A stretch of DNA of 41,534 bases, taken from the NCBI GenBank assembly GCA_000969725.1, contig JXSR01S032318.1, one strand, 5' to 3'. A program made the translations under genes and the position numbers. The notes beneath the pieces were generated by a model. It searched no databases and was not told the origin of the DNA. It saw nothing but the letters and a program-made list of their open reading frames with translations. The number at the start of each line of letters is the position of its first letter. The first letter of the stretch is position 1. Shown piece after piece: positions 21,890-32,565 of this stretch. The DNA comes from Ophiothrix spiculata. Its lineage: Eukaryota; Echinodermata; Ophiuroidea; Amphilepidida; Ophiotrichidae.

Positions 21890-22730
21890 TTATATGGTTC
21901 TTTATGCTAATGATACCACTCTCTATAAACCTGTCACTCGTTCTGACCTGTCTGACTTCCAAACTGATATCAGCACCATCCACAGCTGGTTCATAAACAA
22001 CCATCTGTCTGCCAATGCTTACAAGACTAAGGCCATGATCATATCCACCAAAAGGAATCCCTATCCGGACATGCAACTCATCCTTGATTATAATCAGCTT
22101 ACACATATGTAAGAAAGCTCGTCTCACCATTGGTTCTATTCACAGAGTCTTCTCCAGTGTTCCCATCTGCACCCGCCAAATCCTTTAACTTGCTATTGTT
22201 TGCCCCCTTTTGGAATATGGTTGTGGCCAGGGTAATTTTGCAATCTTGGAATCTCACCCACAAGGACCTTCTCCAGAAGTCTGACTTTCCTTTGCTCTCC
22301 AAACGCAGGGACCTTGCTCCTCTTTGTCATTTGTATAAGATCCTCCATCATCTGTCAGCCTCTCCCAATCCCTTTAATCCTCATCCCTGGACCTCACTCC
22401 GTAACCTGAACTCCCATGCTATTACTCAGCCTTTCAGTCGCCTGACCTTTGTCAATGATCATTTAACCCTTATGCGCCAACACTATGGAACTGCCTCCCT
22501 GAGGACTTTATTCAATGTAACTCTCTGCAGTCCTTTAACTTTAAGTTAGCCCTCCACGCCCATTTTGGTTAACCAGTTCCTTTGGCTTTGTTTCTGTGTG
22601 TTTTTCTGTATTTTTATTTTTTTTGTGTTTTGGTGTTTGGCCTCCCTTTAATTTATTGCTTTTGCAATATTGGGTTGCGCCAGGCCTTTGGGCCGAATGG
22701 TATAAATAAATAAATAAATAAATAAATAAA
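21890..22730 (+). mobile_element. CR1/Jockey-like LINE, 5'-truncated, with AAATA tail
   Basis: The + strand frame MVLYANDTTLY is the YADD catalytic region with the first Asp changed to Asn, then WFINNHLSANAYKTKAMIIS (the H-L-x-x-N-x-x-K-T block). After frameshifts the sequence encodes RRDLAPLCHLYKILHHL and SPNPFNPHPW, as in C-terminal LINE protein regions. The 3' end GGCCTTTGGGCCGAATGG is followed by TATAAATAAATAAATAA. Active-site change, frameshifts and truncation all indicate a dead copy. Confidence 0.8.
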
Positions 22731-22767
22731 ATTATCCTCAATGAAAATGCATTTTATAAATGCTAAT

Positions 22768-22802
22768 ATATTTTATTGTATTGTATTGTATTGTATTGTA
22801 TG
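22768..22802. repeat. TATTG microsatellite
   Basis: Five or so tandem TATTG units lie just downstream of the LINE tail. Confidence 0.8.
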
Positions 22803-23250
22803 TTTTGCATTACTTTGGTTCTTGTATATAGCTACATTGTTGTACTCATGAATCAACATTCACATTTTGCTTCAAAAACAGAATCGAAATTTTGCGTCCT
22901 GATCTGTTTTTCTTCACTGAGTACAATTATAAATAAGATGCATAAGACGCTTATAGGGTATCAGAATACTAATCCTCAAACAGGTTGATTGGCTGTTACA
23001 AAGGCCTTACTATCAATAGTTCATTTTGTATTGTTCATTTATTTGCTTGTTGCTTATAATAGATGTGATATTGAAATAAACCTGAACTTGGAACATTTCA
23101 TTGTCATGATTGAGCTGACTTAACCATATAGTTGAATTTCAATTCCATCAGTTCTTCAAAAAGCATAAAATCCAAACACAAACAAAGTTTTTATCAAGTA
23201 ATAGTGTTTAAACAGTGAGCCCATCATTTTATTATTTTGTTCTATTACAG
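22803..23250 (+). other. intron, no feature recognised
   Basis: AT-rich intron ending at acceptor TCTATTACAG. Nothing else is seen. Confidence 0.4.
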
Positions 23251-23438
23251 CTTCATGGGCATCAATTGGTGTCCAGAAGGAATATCAAAGTGCATCTGTG
23301 GAGACCAGTATTTCAAACACAAGGTCTCCTATTTTGGGAAGCCATATATTATCAATATCGTTGTTTAACAACGAAAATAAACACATCTCATTTAATACCA
23401 CCGGCAATCCTGTGCAGATTCTCTTTGAAATGCAGCAG
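23251..23438 (+). CDS. Adhesion GPCR-like gene, exon: GAIN domain beta-sandwich
   Basis: A 188-nt exon, phase 1 start and phase 0 end (acceptor TATTACAG, donor CAG/GTTGGT). It encodes ASWASIGVQKEYQSASVETS, then ILGSHILSISLFNN, and FNTTGNPVQILFEMQQ. The pattern 'ILGSxILSISL...V-x-I-x-F' is typical of GAIN subdomain B just before the GPS, where adhesion receptors read 'S-x-V-v-S-v-s-l...P-V-x-I-x-F-x'. A close paralogue lies on the minus strand at 36970-37160. Confidence 0.85.
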
Positions 23439-23790
23439 GTTGGTGTTCTTTCCTAATCAGGTTTCTGTTATTGTATGGTTCAGTTTTGCTGAGGTGTAGA
23501 TATTAAAATATTGTAGTACATTTTATTCCTAAATTCTATTATTTCTGTTCTTCCGTATTTGGAATAGTTATGATAATGATAATAGTACCAACATTTATAT
23601 ACAAAAAACATAGTCAAATTTTTCAAAATTTTGATTTCAGTTGCATATGTTAGATTATCCCTAAAGAGTCTTTAGTTTCAAATTTCAGTCAAATTGGTAT
23701 AATCATTTTAATTCTATAAGTAATTTTGTATTTCACAGTTTAGATTTCTATACTTAATACAACGGAATCATCAGAACCACTTTGCTTTAC

Positions 23791-23910
23791 ACCAGGGCTC
23801 AAATTCATGAAACCCTGCTAACTCTTTGTCTACCTGTCAAATTTTGACAGGTATACAATAGGTTAGTTGCCAACTAGAGTTAGCAGGGTTTCATGAATTT
23901 GGGCCTTGGT
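23791..23910. mobile_element. 120-bp palindromic MITE
   Basis: ACCAGGGCTCAAATTCATGA and AACCCTGCTAACTCT are mirrored at the right by AGAGTTAGCAGGGTT and TCATGAATTTGGGCCTTGGT. The centre has CCTGTCAAATTTTGACAGG, itself a palindrome. No target duplication could be fixed. Confidence 0.8.
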
Positions 23911-23939
23911 CACTTGCAGCCATGACCGTGTCAACTTTA

Positions 23940-24370
23940 ATATATATGCTTAGGTATTGAAATTCAGCCCCCTTGTGGAGGAGGGGGGGGGGGGTTCTCA
24001 AATTTGGTTTGGGTAGTGATGTGACTCTGGGAAATTTAAAAAGCCACCTATCCAAATACCAATTTTCAAGAAAAACGGACCCCATCCACATATCTCACAA
24101 ATTTTGAGTCAAATTTATTCAAAAAATTGCATGTTTTAAACTTTTTGTCTTAATGTGTGATGTTTTGGCACAAATTGTTAAAGTTTTGTGACGAAATGCC
24201 CTAACTTCGCCATTTGGCGCAAATTTTGAAAAGCAACCCATAAAAATACCACATTTTGCGAAGAAAAAGGACCGATTGAAATACCAGAGAGCCTGATTTT
24301 GCTACCTGAATTTGCGGCACGTCCCCATTTCCCTTTTTGTACTAAGTAGCCCCCCCCCCCCGATTCCACC
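23940..24370. repeat. diverged direct duplication with poly-G/poly-C ends
   Basis: Two blocks (about 23960-24100 and 24200-24300) share an order of AAAAGCC.CC, AAATACCA.ATTTT and GAAAAA.GGACC. The whole is bordered by a G run at 23982 and a C run at 24350. It is probably a decayed repeat of unknown class. Confidence 0.45.
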
Positions 24371-24588
24371 ATAGACAGCTGATCCCCAGTGTGCTCTGTT
24401 TGAAACAAGTGTGATAAAGTGATTTAATAAAAACATGCTTTTTATTACCTTTCCAATAACAGGAACATTTAAGAAAACTACTAAAATGCAAATATTGTGG
24501 GTTTTTTTATTAAGAGCTTAACTTGAAGATCAGTATTTATTGAATATTTCTTTAATTTTCTGTTTATTTTTTTCTTTGTTGTTAGCAG

Positions 24589-24641
24589 AGCTTAAAAAAG
24601 AATGACACACCCATTTGTAGCTACTTTGATTTGGAGAAAAA
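24589..24641 (+). CDS. Adhesion GPCR-like gene, exon: start of the GPS motif
   Basis: A 53-nt exon, phase 0 start after TTAGCAG and phase 2 end before GTAAGT. It encodes SLKKNDTPICSYFDLEKK. The C-x-Y-F-D is the opening C-x-F/Y-W-D element of the GPS in the GAIN domain, with the usual Trp replaced by Phe. The final codon is completed by the first base of exon 27392 (Lys). The minus-strand paralogue (36172-36224) has exactly the same length. Confidence 0.85.
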
Positions 24642-25462
24642 GTAAGTATTCATTTGTTCTTTCTCAGGGAGTTTATTCTATTGTACATTTTGTAGTGGCT
24701 ACCAGAATAACTGGAAGGCACAAATTGTTTTTAGATGGATGTATGCATAAATGTTTACACAAAAAAAGGTAAAGCTGAGATTGCTTTTATCCGTTTGCGG
24801 TGTGTTTTGCACGTAAGGGTACTGGTAGTTGTATAATTTAAAGCACATGATTGAATAGGATCAGGTTGAAGCTGAGATTCAATTTTTGATATAATGGTTT
24901 ACAGCGAGAGTGATTCCTTTTATCATGTTCGTTTGCGGTGCGGCTAGCTATCCAGAAACCCATTCGTTTACTTGAATCGGTCCCTGGATGATGAAATGAA
25001 AGCGCATTTAAAACGGATGGACAAAATTTAATATTGGCTATTTAAAGCCACAATTTTACATATTTTTTAATTAAGGAAAGCAAAAAGTTGTGTTTAAAAA
25101 AGCCAAGATATGCGCTTGTAAATGATGACCAAAATCTCTGACACTTTGCATATTCCCTCCTTTTAGTATGTAGGTGTTTTAGTTTTTATTTTACATTCTG
25201 CTGGGCAGAAAGTCCCAAAAACCCAGATTTTAAGAACTTTGAGAGGCATATTCTATCAAAAATATTCCTCTTGGGTTAATATAGACTACAGTATTTAAAT
25301 ATACATAATAATATTTATTCATGTCAAATTTGAAAACATTAATTGGTCTTCATTTACCAGTGCATATTTGACAAAATATAGGTTTTTTTTAAAAATCCAA
25401 AATATGCGCTAAAACTTTGCATATACCCTCCTTATAGTCCTACCAATATCATGACCATCTTT
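24642..25462 (+). other. intron with diverged direct repeats
   Basis: GGTAAAGCTGAGATTGC...TTTATCCGTTTGCGGTG near 24770 is echoed by GAAGCTGAGATTCA...TCGTTTGCGGTGCGG near 24870. Around 25080-25165 and 25385-25435 another pair shares AAAATATGCGC and CTTTGCATATTCCCTCCTT. The class is unknown and there are no exons. Confidence 0.45.
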
Positions 25463-26393
25463 AGGCTCATTCTCCGATAAACCGTGCAACTTTGGTTAGA
25501 GAAATGTTGAAATTTCGACTACTAACAACTCATGAAAAAACATGGCTTCTGAAGAAGAAAAAGTGCATGGGAGATGTTTTAAAAATACTTGATTTTTAAC
25601 CATTGTATTCCCTATACCTAATGTTCGTATCTGTTGGAATCTTTTTTTAAATATTCATTATTGAAAAAATTAGTTTTCTTACAAACTTGTTCTTTACACT
25701 AATTTAGGAGCTTTACACATACTACACTGTGGTGTAGTATTTTGCTCATAGTGTACCGCGTTTTGCGAGAAGGGGGCAAAATGTGCTGTTCGTATCTGTC
25801 GCGACGTGACAGTCACATAGGGTATTTTTGATATTAATATCCTTGTAGTAAATCATTACTGTAAATATATAATTCTATATAACATATATGTTATTCAACA
25901 CTGAAGTTTACTTGATAAACCCAATGCGGAATCATCCATCAACAAATTCATTTTCACACTTTGTTATCGATTTTAGAATCTGCTTCGTATCTGTTTGCAA
26001 TATTGGCGACATGCTTTAAAAAGCTTGTATGCCATATCAAATACTTAATATAATTAAACTTTATATGTCATTATCAATACCTATTACGGGCTGTTTTAAC
26101 AGCGTGCATTGCGTTTGATATGCCCGAATATTTTAGGAACGGGGGCACATAAAACATAAAAAGTATGGCTGGCGACATGGGGAAAAGTAACGATTTGGCA
26201 TTTTCAGATTAATCGTTATCTACTTTCCTGGAATGATAAATTGTTTAGCTTCACATATATTACTAATGTGACTCTAATGTATCACCTAAACCACTCAAAT
26301 CATTTATAATAGGTTTAACAACGTTAAACAAGCAACACGAACATGAGCGACACCAAAACGGCAAAGTTGCACACTTTATCGGAGAATAAGCCT
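25463..26393. mobile_element. inverted-repeat element with TTTA target duplication
   Basis: The ends GGCTCATTCTCCGATAAA and TTTATCGGAGAATAAGCC are inverted repeats with one mismatch, followed by CGTGCAACTTTG / CAAAGTTGCACAC. TTTA is present directly outside both ends. The interior repeats TTCGTATCTGT three times (25625, 25788, 25986) plus GCGACATG/GCGACGTG. No transposase frame is seen. Confidence 0.7.
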
Positions 26394-27391
26394 TTATAGT
26401 ATAGTATGTAGGAGTAAGGAGTTCCAAGTTTTTTGTTTTTTCTTAATTTTACATTTTAAATTTTGTCACATAAAGTGGACCATTATGACAACAACTTCAA
26501 GCAAAGTAAATTTTCATAAATTGTTTCAAATTGGTAGTGGTGGGGAAATTACCCCTGCAAACTCTTGACAGTATTTAGGCATATTAATGTGCTCATTTGC
26601 ATATTTGTCTGATGGTGAACCTTGATTTTGATAGCACTTGGTATGTATGTAGTCGGGTGGGGACATATAGTACTCCTAAAAATTGTTGACAGTATTTACG
26701 TATATAAGATTTTGATTACATTGATACTGTGAAGTTACGAACATGGCCCACAGTTTTTTATGGTAATGTAGTGAGCATGACAGCCCTTGTATCTGAGAAC
26801 ATTATAAATCCTAGTAATTCTAGTTTATTTTGATGTGTTGCCTCTAGCAGTTTTTCCAAAGTGCATTTTGTTTTGAAATGTTATGCATAGAGTAAATCAA
26901 TGGCTGGGTTTATGATAGAGTAGAAACATGTATTCTCTTTCAGAATAAATAACCAGTTGTAAACTCTTCTTAAAAAGCAGCAATGACTTTATATATATTT
27001 TTTTTGTATATGCAACCCCGTGGGTATGCACACTCCCTCAGACCCCTAAATATATACTTCAATTCTAATAGCCTACTAGGTGCACTCCATTGAATTTACC
27101 AAGAGGGTATTTAAATGTGTGAAGAATCCTTCTAGGGCTTGAACATTTTTAAATGATCAAAATGAAATCCATAGTTATTTTATTACCACTAGTAAAATTA
27201 ATTTCATGTATGATTATATGGTACAGGTAGAGTAAGATATGATTTTAGTTCTCACTATGCTGATTTGTGGCTGGTGATAGAACAATTTTAGCAACACATA
27301 TGATAGAACTGATTACAGAACAAATCCAAGATCACACTCTTGCCAATTATTTTCCCTATGGATACTTAGCTTCATAATATTTATGTTTCAG
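26394..27391 (+). other. intron, no feature recognised
   Basis: AT-rich intron ending at acceptor ATGTTTCAG. No repeat could be delimited. Confidence 0.4.
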
Positions 27392-27497
27392 GTTATGGAG
27401 TGATAAAGGTTGTAAGCTGGCATCTGCTAATACAAGTTACGTTACCTGCAATAGCACGCATCTAACAAGTTTCGCCATTCTTATTCAAGTTGCTGAC
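27392..27497 (+). CDS. Adhesion GPCR-like gene, exon: GPS cleavage site and tethered agonist
   Basis: A 106-nt exon encodes LWSDKGCKLASANTSYVTC and NSTHLTSFAILIQVAD. It is the heart of the GPS: W-S, G-C, V-x-C and the autoproteolysis tripeptide H-L-T. By family knowledge, cleavage would fall between Leu and Thr, leaving TSFAILIQ as the tethered agonist of the membrane-bound fragment. The usual last Cys of the C-x-C-x-H-L-T pattern is Ser here. It ends phase 0 at donor GTGAGT, matching the TM1 exon at 33148. Reading frames overlapping it in intron are chance. Confidence 0.9.
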
Positions 27498-27857
27498 GTG
27501 AGTTTAAGTTATTCTTTCATATCCATCAAAAATGAGTATAATTTGTTTAATATTTTTCCAAGTGTGTGTGTGGTATTTGAAGAACCTAGGGAAAAATTAA
27601 CCAAATGTCTGAGGTCGGTTGCTTTTGCAATTTTAGGTAGTGGGAAAAAACCTTTGGGGTTTGCACCCCTTTCTGACGAATAGATAATAGTTAATAGATT
27701 GTCTAAAAAGGAAGATTTGCCAGGTAAGGTGTTATGAAAATTTCTCCTGTAGCCAGTCCATACATGTCTGTACATACATGGTGTTTGCTACTTCCTAGAA
27801 GTACATCAATAACATATATCTTTTACATCCTTTGCAGTCATTTTTATGAAAAAATTA
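27498..27857 (+). other. intron sequence conserved with the minus-strand paralogue
   Basis: The first 90 bases after the GPS exon (TATTCTTTCATATCCATCAA... GTGGTATTTGAAGAACC) match the reverse complement of 33840-33929. The segment at about 27740-27815 (AGCCAGTCCATACATG, GGTGTTTGCTACTTCC, GTACATCAATAACAT) is also found at 33762-33838, but in the same strand orientation rather than inverted. Confidence 0.75.
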
Positions 27858-28175
27858 AGGGGGGTACCACCTGAGTTGGGGTTATGGTAGGCCGTCAAAG
27901 TTAGGGGTGTAGGGGGGTTGGTGAAATCCCGGAAATTTTTAAGTCGCCATTCTGGAAACTATATACTTGCTATTAACTCAAACTTACAAAACATGCAAGA
28001 ATCATCATTTCACTTCAAAAAAAAAAGATGAAAATAAGATATGTAGAACTTTTATAGAAACATTTTGGTGGCCATTTTGCCATAATGGCCATTTTTGCCT
28101 GATTTTCCGATATGAAAGTAATTTATGATGTCATAATTATGTAACGCCTTGGCTAATTTTGATGATCTTGATATC
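27858..28175. repeat. interspersed repeat, copy 2
   Basis: This is the second copy of the dispersed repeat at 6305-6600, in the same orientation: GGGGTACCACCTGAGTTGGG start, GGCCGTCAAAGTTAGG, and TTATGATGTCATAATTATGT followed by AACGCC at the end. Confidence 0.6.
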
Positions 28176-28187
28176 TTTAGATAGGGG

Positions 28188-28380
28188 CCCTAGTAAAAAT
28201 CGAGTACAAAAATAGTACACATTCCTAAGGTGCACATTTGGAACATCATTTAAGTAAAAATTGAGTACATTTATAGTACACAAATTTGTACTATATTTGT
28301 ACTAAAACTGTACTATAATTGTGTTCCAAATGTGCATCTCAAGAATGTTGTACTAGAACTGTACTCAATTTTTTTCAGGG
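28188..28380. mobile_element. GTAC-word MITE, complete copy 2
   Basis: A 193-bp relative of 629-822. The left end is CCCTAGTAAAAATCGAGTAC, the right end GTACTCAATTTTTTTCAGGG, with the same inner modules GGTGCACATTTGGAACA and GTTCCAAATGTGCATC in inverted order. No reading frame. Confidence 0.8.
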
Positions 28381-28398
28381 GATAATCATACCTTTCTA

Positions 28399-29445
28399 CG
28401 AGGGTCATTCAAAAAGTCCTACCTGTTGTATCATAACTTTTGTTCTGTTAAAGAGAGATACTTTAAAATTGACACAAATATAGCTAAGAATGTCACCTAC
28501 ATATGGTGAAACATTCACATTAATATCTTTTCTCGATTTCTGTGAGTTACCTGAAAACCACAATAAGGTTAGAGTACACCGGAAACGGTAAAATATCTAA
28601 TGTCATTTCACCTGAAATTATATGTGCAGCTTATGTATGAAAAACCATCTGTAAACCCAAACGTTATGTAAGTTACAGAATAAATTTGATATGAAAGTAT
28701 ACCTAACAGTCCAAAAAGTCATTTGTCACTGATAAAGTAAACTTGTTACAGACATAAATTACCCAGAATCCCAAAAGTGGAAAGGATTGTACCCTCTCAG
28801 GATTATGAATATCAGCATAGTATGTTTCTCTGTAGCCTGACTTTTCCAGGTGCGTTTTTATGTAAAAAGCAACAGTTAAAGTTACTACACCACATTTTTC
28901 AGTCAAAAACATGAATTTGGTTGCTTTTGGTATCTACCATGAAAATATTGTAAAAATAGAACTTTGCAATGCTACCATTTTGTATCTTGTTTTATTAAGG
29001 TCAATTTCTTCGCGAAATGTGTCTTTGGTGATTTTGATATTATTGCTGGAGGGGCTATTTGTTCCTATTACTGTTATCCTTGTGAATTAACATTATTTGC
29101 AGTCTGGGTCAGCTTTTTTAATCATCCTGCATAATTGTATGTTCATTCTTATGTTTTACAATTTTTTTACTGTATAGCAATACTACATGGCTAGATTATG
29201 GCCTTTTTAATTCACTGTATTTAAGCCACTTTTAAAAAGGTTGCACATATTTTGACCGTTTCCGGTGTAACGAGACCCTCTGTGGTTTTCATGAAACTTA
29301 CAGAAATCTAGATAAGATATTTATATGATTGTCGCATTATGTATAGGGGACATTCTTAACTATATTTTTGCCAAATTTTAAGTAGCTACCATTATTAAAA
29401 CAAAAAGTTATGTAACAACAGGTAGAACTTTTTGAATGACCCTCA
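28399..29445. mobile_element. mariner-like non-autonomous element with 195-bp inverted repeats
   Basis: The ends CGAGGGTCATTCAAAAAGT and ACTTTTTGAATGACCCTCA are inverted and flanked by TA on both sides (28397-28398, 29446-29447), the target of Tc1/mariner transposons. The inverted similarity continues about 195 bp inward to ACACCGGAAACGGT / ACCGTTTCCGGTGT. No transposase frame remains in the 1047 bp. Confidence 0.85.
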
Positions 29446-29843
29446 TATTAATAGCAAAACCAAGATCATAGGGGGGTCCATTCCAAGATATTAGGGGAAA
29501 ACCTCCCTTTTGGAGTTTGTGTTACAAAAATAGCTCAGGAGGACAAGGATTAAATTATGAGTGACATTGCTGCTTTGTTGTATGATTAATAACACAGGCT
29601 CATTTAGTTTTGTGCCATGTATATTTTGCAGAACAAAAAATATTTAAGGACTCATCGATATACATAAATAATAGAAATCATTTTAATGATTGAATTCTGA
29701 TTTCAGTATTATGTCTTAGATGCAAACGTTGTTTCCCAAGTAGAAGTGTGTTTTGTTCTTCAAAATACAAATAATCATGCCTTCATAAAACTATTAAGTC
29801 ACATGTATGTGCATGTTTTAATTGTTAAAAACTCCAGTCTGAC

Positions 29844-30029
29844 CAGGGGCGGACTGGGTTGGCAAACCGGCCGTGGCAAAACATATTAAGCGGTCCTTTC
29901 AACCATGGCAGCGAAACGAGCGTAGCGTCTAACTAGCAGGGTCCAGGGGTCCAACCAGCCCTGAGCGGCCCTAAACCAAGCGGCCCATGTGGCGATCACC
30001 AAAACGCCACCGTTGCCAGTCCGCCTATG
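29844..30029. mobile_element. hAT-like MITE, 186 bp
   Basis: The left end CAGGGGCGGACTGG and right end CCAGTCCGCCTATG are inverted. The flanks AGTCTGAC and CTTCTGAC agree at six of eight positions, suggesting an old 8-bp hAT duplication. The interior is unusually GC-rich with repeated AGCGG/CCGCT. Confidence 0.65.
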
Positions 30030-30036
30030 CTTCTGA

Positions 30037-30990
30037 CACGAGTACCATCCTGAAGGGACTGCCTAACTTCTCACAATTTTTCTTTTGTATGTGCAGTGTG
30101 TAAATAGCTAGCAACAGACTAGAGACTATATTTTCCAATTAAAATATATATTTAAATATTGTGGAAAAGTTAGGAAATGCCTATTTTTTTCATAGTTTGC
30201 TGTTAAAATGACACGTTGAAGGAGCATGGTACTTTTATAATTCGTCATGTGAGTGCAAGAAAGTCGTATCTGCAATAAATAGCTGCCTTATGTCATAAAT
30301 TTGGATGACACATTCTGTAATATCCAGTCTTGGGTCAGTGGTTCTTGAAATGGTTATTCAGGTGACGGTGTCATCTGGAGAACCATTTCATGAACCACTG
30401 ACATAAGACAGGTAATTCTTGAGGGATTTTTCACATTCTTGTGACAAGTATAAAATAAATATAACTTAGGGCAGCCATTGCAGATACAACTTTCTTGCAC
30501 TCACATGACGAATTATCCTGTATCTCTGATGTGCAACTCTTTTAAAGGAACAAGGTCCAAGTGCTTCTACTTTTTTCTTCAATTTTTTTAGATTTTTGTT
30601 ACCAATATATTTCTAATAATCCATTTTACAGCTAAAACATGTTTCATTTAAGAATTTTTTTTTGTAAGTGACAATATCTCTATTTATGGTAAACATATAA
30701 ATCAAATATGCACAGTAAACTATCGGCAGATCTGAAATACAAAATTGCTAGAAAATCAAAATGGTTGGAATTTATTTAGAACTGAAAATATGTCTATTTA
30801 TGGTAACCATATGAATTAAGTATACACATTACAGTAATACAAAATTGCTTGAAAAAATTAAAATGTTTGTACTGATTTATTATTTAATTATACCTTAATG
30901 TGTCAGGCCCCACATTCTACGTCATAAGCAGTGATGGTCTATTAATTGGTCTATCAGTGAATACCATAAATAGAACAATTCAAGGTTGCA
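30037..30990. repeat. large direct duplication, copy 1 (left of the gap)
   Basis: AGTACCATCCTGAAGGG to AACAATTCAAG is repeated at 31378-32085 with about 95% identity over long stretches (for example from AGCTAAAACATGTTTCATTT to GAAAATATGTCTATTTATGG). Copy 1 alone contains the foldback element 30237-30516. Each copy also has an inner tandem repeat starting TCTATTTATGGTAA.CATAT. Confidence 0.85.
30237..30516. mobile_element. foldback MITE present in one duplicate only
   Basis: The ends ATAATTCGTCATGTGAGTGC and GCACTCACATGACGAATTAT are perfect inverted repeats that continue into AAGAAAGT / ACTTTCTT. A second inverted pair (AGTGGTTCTTGAAATGGTT / AACCATTTCATGAACCACT) lies in the middle. In copy 2 the same site has only eight bases (GTAAATAT) between GTACTTTT and CCTG, either the empty site or a footprint. 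Confidence 0.85.
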
Positions 30991-31261
30991 GGTTTGAATG
31001 TTTTCATGGTACACTCACTGATTATTTTGATAAATCTATATTACCACTAATGATGCTTTAATTGGTATTGCATTTTTTTTTTATTTGAGGGGGGGGGGCT
31101 GTTTTTTTGAAATGGAATGTCCCACAAAGACTCGTCAAATTCTGCTTTCATTTTGATTCTTTCCGCAACATGCAGAAATTTTAATTTTTCCTGTACAAAG
31201 AATTCTGTTTTTATGTAAGTTTCAACCTAACAACATCGCCTATCTTTTCCACATTGAGCTG

Positions 31262-31366
31262 NNNNNNNNNNNNNNNNNNNNNNNNNNNNNNNNNNNNNNN
31301 NNNNNNNNNNNNNNNNNNNNNNNNNNNNNNNNNNNNNNNNNNNNNNNNNNNNNNNNNNNNNNNNNN
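31262..31366. other. assembly gap (105 N)
   Basis: A run of N of 105 bases. It separates the two copies of a duplicated sequence, so the gap size and order may not be reliable. Reading frames crossing it have no meaning. Confidence 1.
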
Positions 31367-31377
31367 AAATGCTCTGA

Positions 31378-32085
31378 AACAAGTACCATCCTGAAGGGCG
31401 TACTGCCTAACTTCTCTACAAATTTTCTTTTGTGTGTGCAATGTGTACAGAGCACAGTGTGTATAGCTAGCAACAGACTAGAGTTTACATTTTCCAATTA
31501 TAATATATTCAAACATATTGTGAAAAGTTACACAATGCCAATTTTTTTTTTCATAGTTTGCTGTTAGAATGACACGTTGAAGGAGCATGGTACTTTTGTA
31601 AATATCCTGTATTTCTGATGTGCAACTCTTATAAAGGAACAAGGTCCAAGTGCTTCTACTTTTTTCTTCAATTTTTTTAGATTTTTGTTACCAATATATT
31701 TCTCATAATCCATTTAACAGCTAAAACATGTTTCATTTAAGATTTTTTTTGTAAGTGACAATATCTCTATTTATGGTAAACATATAAATCAAATATGCAC
31801 AGTAAACTATAGGCAGATCTGAAATACAAAATTGCTAGAAAATCAAAATGGTTGGAATTTATTTAGAACTGAAAATATGTCTATTTATGGTAACCATATG
31901 CATTAAGTATACACATTAAAGTATAGGCAGCTCTGAAATACAAAATTGCTAGACAAATTAAAATGTTTGGACTGATTTATCATTTAATTATACCTTAATG
32001 TGTCAGGCCCCACTTTCTACGTCATAAGCGGTGATGGTCTATTAATTGGTCTATCAGTGAATACCATAAATAGAACAATTCAAGC
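31378..32085. repeat. large direct duplication, copy 2 (right of the gap)
   Basis: Counterpart of 30037-30990 without the foldback insertion. It ends at ACAATTCAAG, where a CAGTGGCGTAGCC-type repeat begins. A more decayed relative of the left part of this unit appears at about 32490-32560 (ATTGTGGAATAGTTAGGCACC, then GTCAGAATGGCACATTAG). Confidence 0.85.
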
Positions 32086-32320
32086 AGTGGCGTAGCCAGG
32101 GGTGGGCAAGGTGGGCGATTTGCCCACCTCAGAAATTTTTTGGAGAAATTTTGAAGACCTTGGAGAAAAATAAAGGGGGCAGGAAATTGCCTTTTTCCCA
32201 TAGAATTACGACAATTAGAGCTGAAAATTGCTAAAAATTAGGTTGTAAATTTCATAAAGCACAATATTTGGCAGTTTTTCTTGAAAAACCCGGCCGAGTC
32301 GGCCCCTTGGAACCCCTGTA
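32086..32320. mobile_element. CAGTGGCGTAGCC-type repeat, one end only
   Basis: It begins CAGTGGCGTAGCCAGGGG at the point where duplicate copy 2 stops matching copy 1. This opening is widespread among small invertebrate DNA transposons (general knowledge). The inner palindrome GTGGGCGATTTGCCCAC is present. No matching right end was found, so the boundary at about 32320 is a guess. Confidence 0.5.
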
Positions 32321-32565
32321 AAGTCGCTCGATAAAATCCATTAGAGAAATCTTGGGTGGTTTGCATGTTTCATCACTAAACCCTCTCATCACAATCTGTA
32401 CAAAAATTATATTGAAAGTAAGGCATGATGGGAAGGTCATATCTTCTTATGCCCTAGGTAGATTATGGTCAGATTGAAATCTGTATTTTGAACTATTGTG
32501 GAATAGTTAGGCACCTTTGATTTGCTCTGAAGTTAGTGGTCAGAATGGCACATTAGTGCATAATA

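Noticed and set aside
31211..31497. Two minus-strand frames across the N run
   Set aside because: They consist largely of unknown bases.
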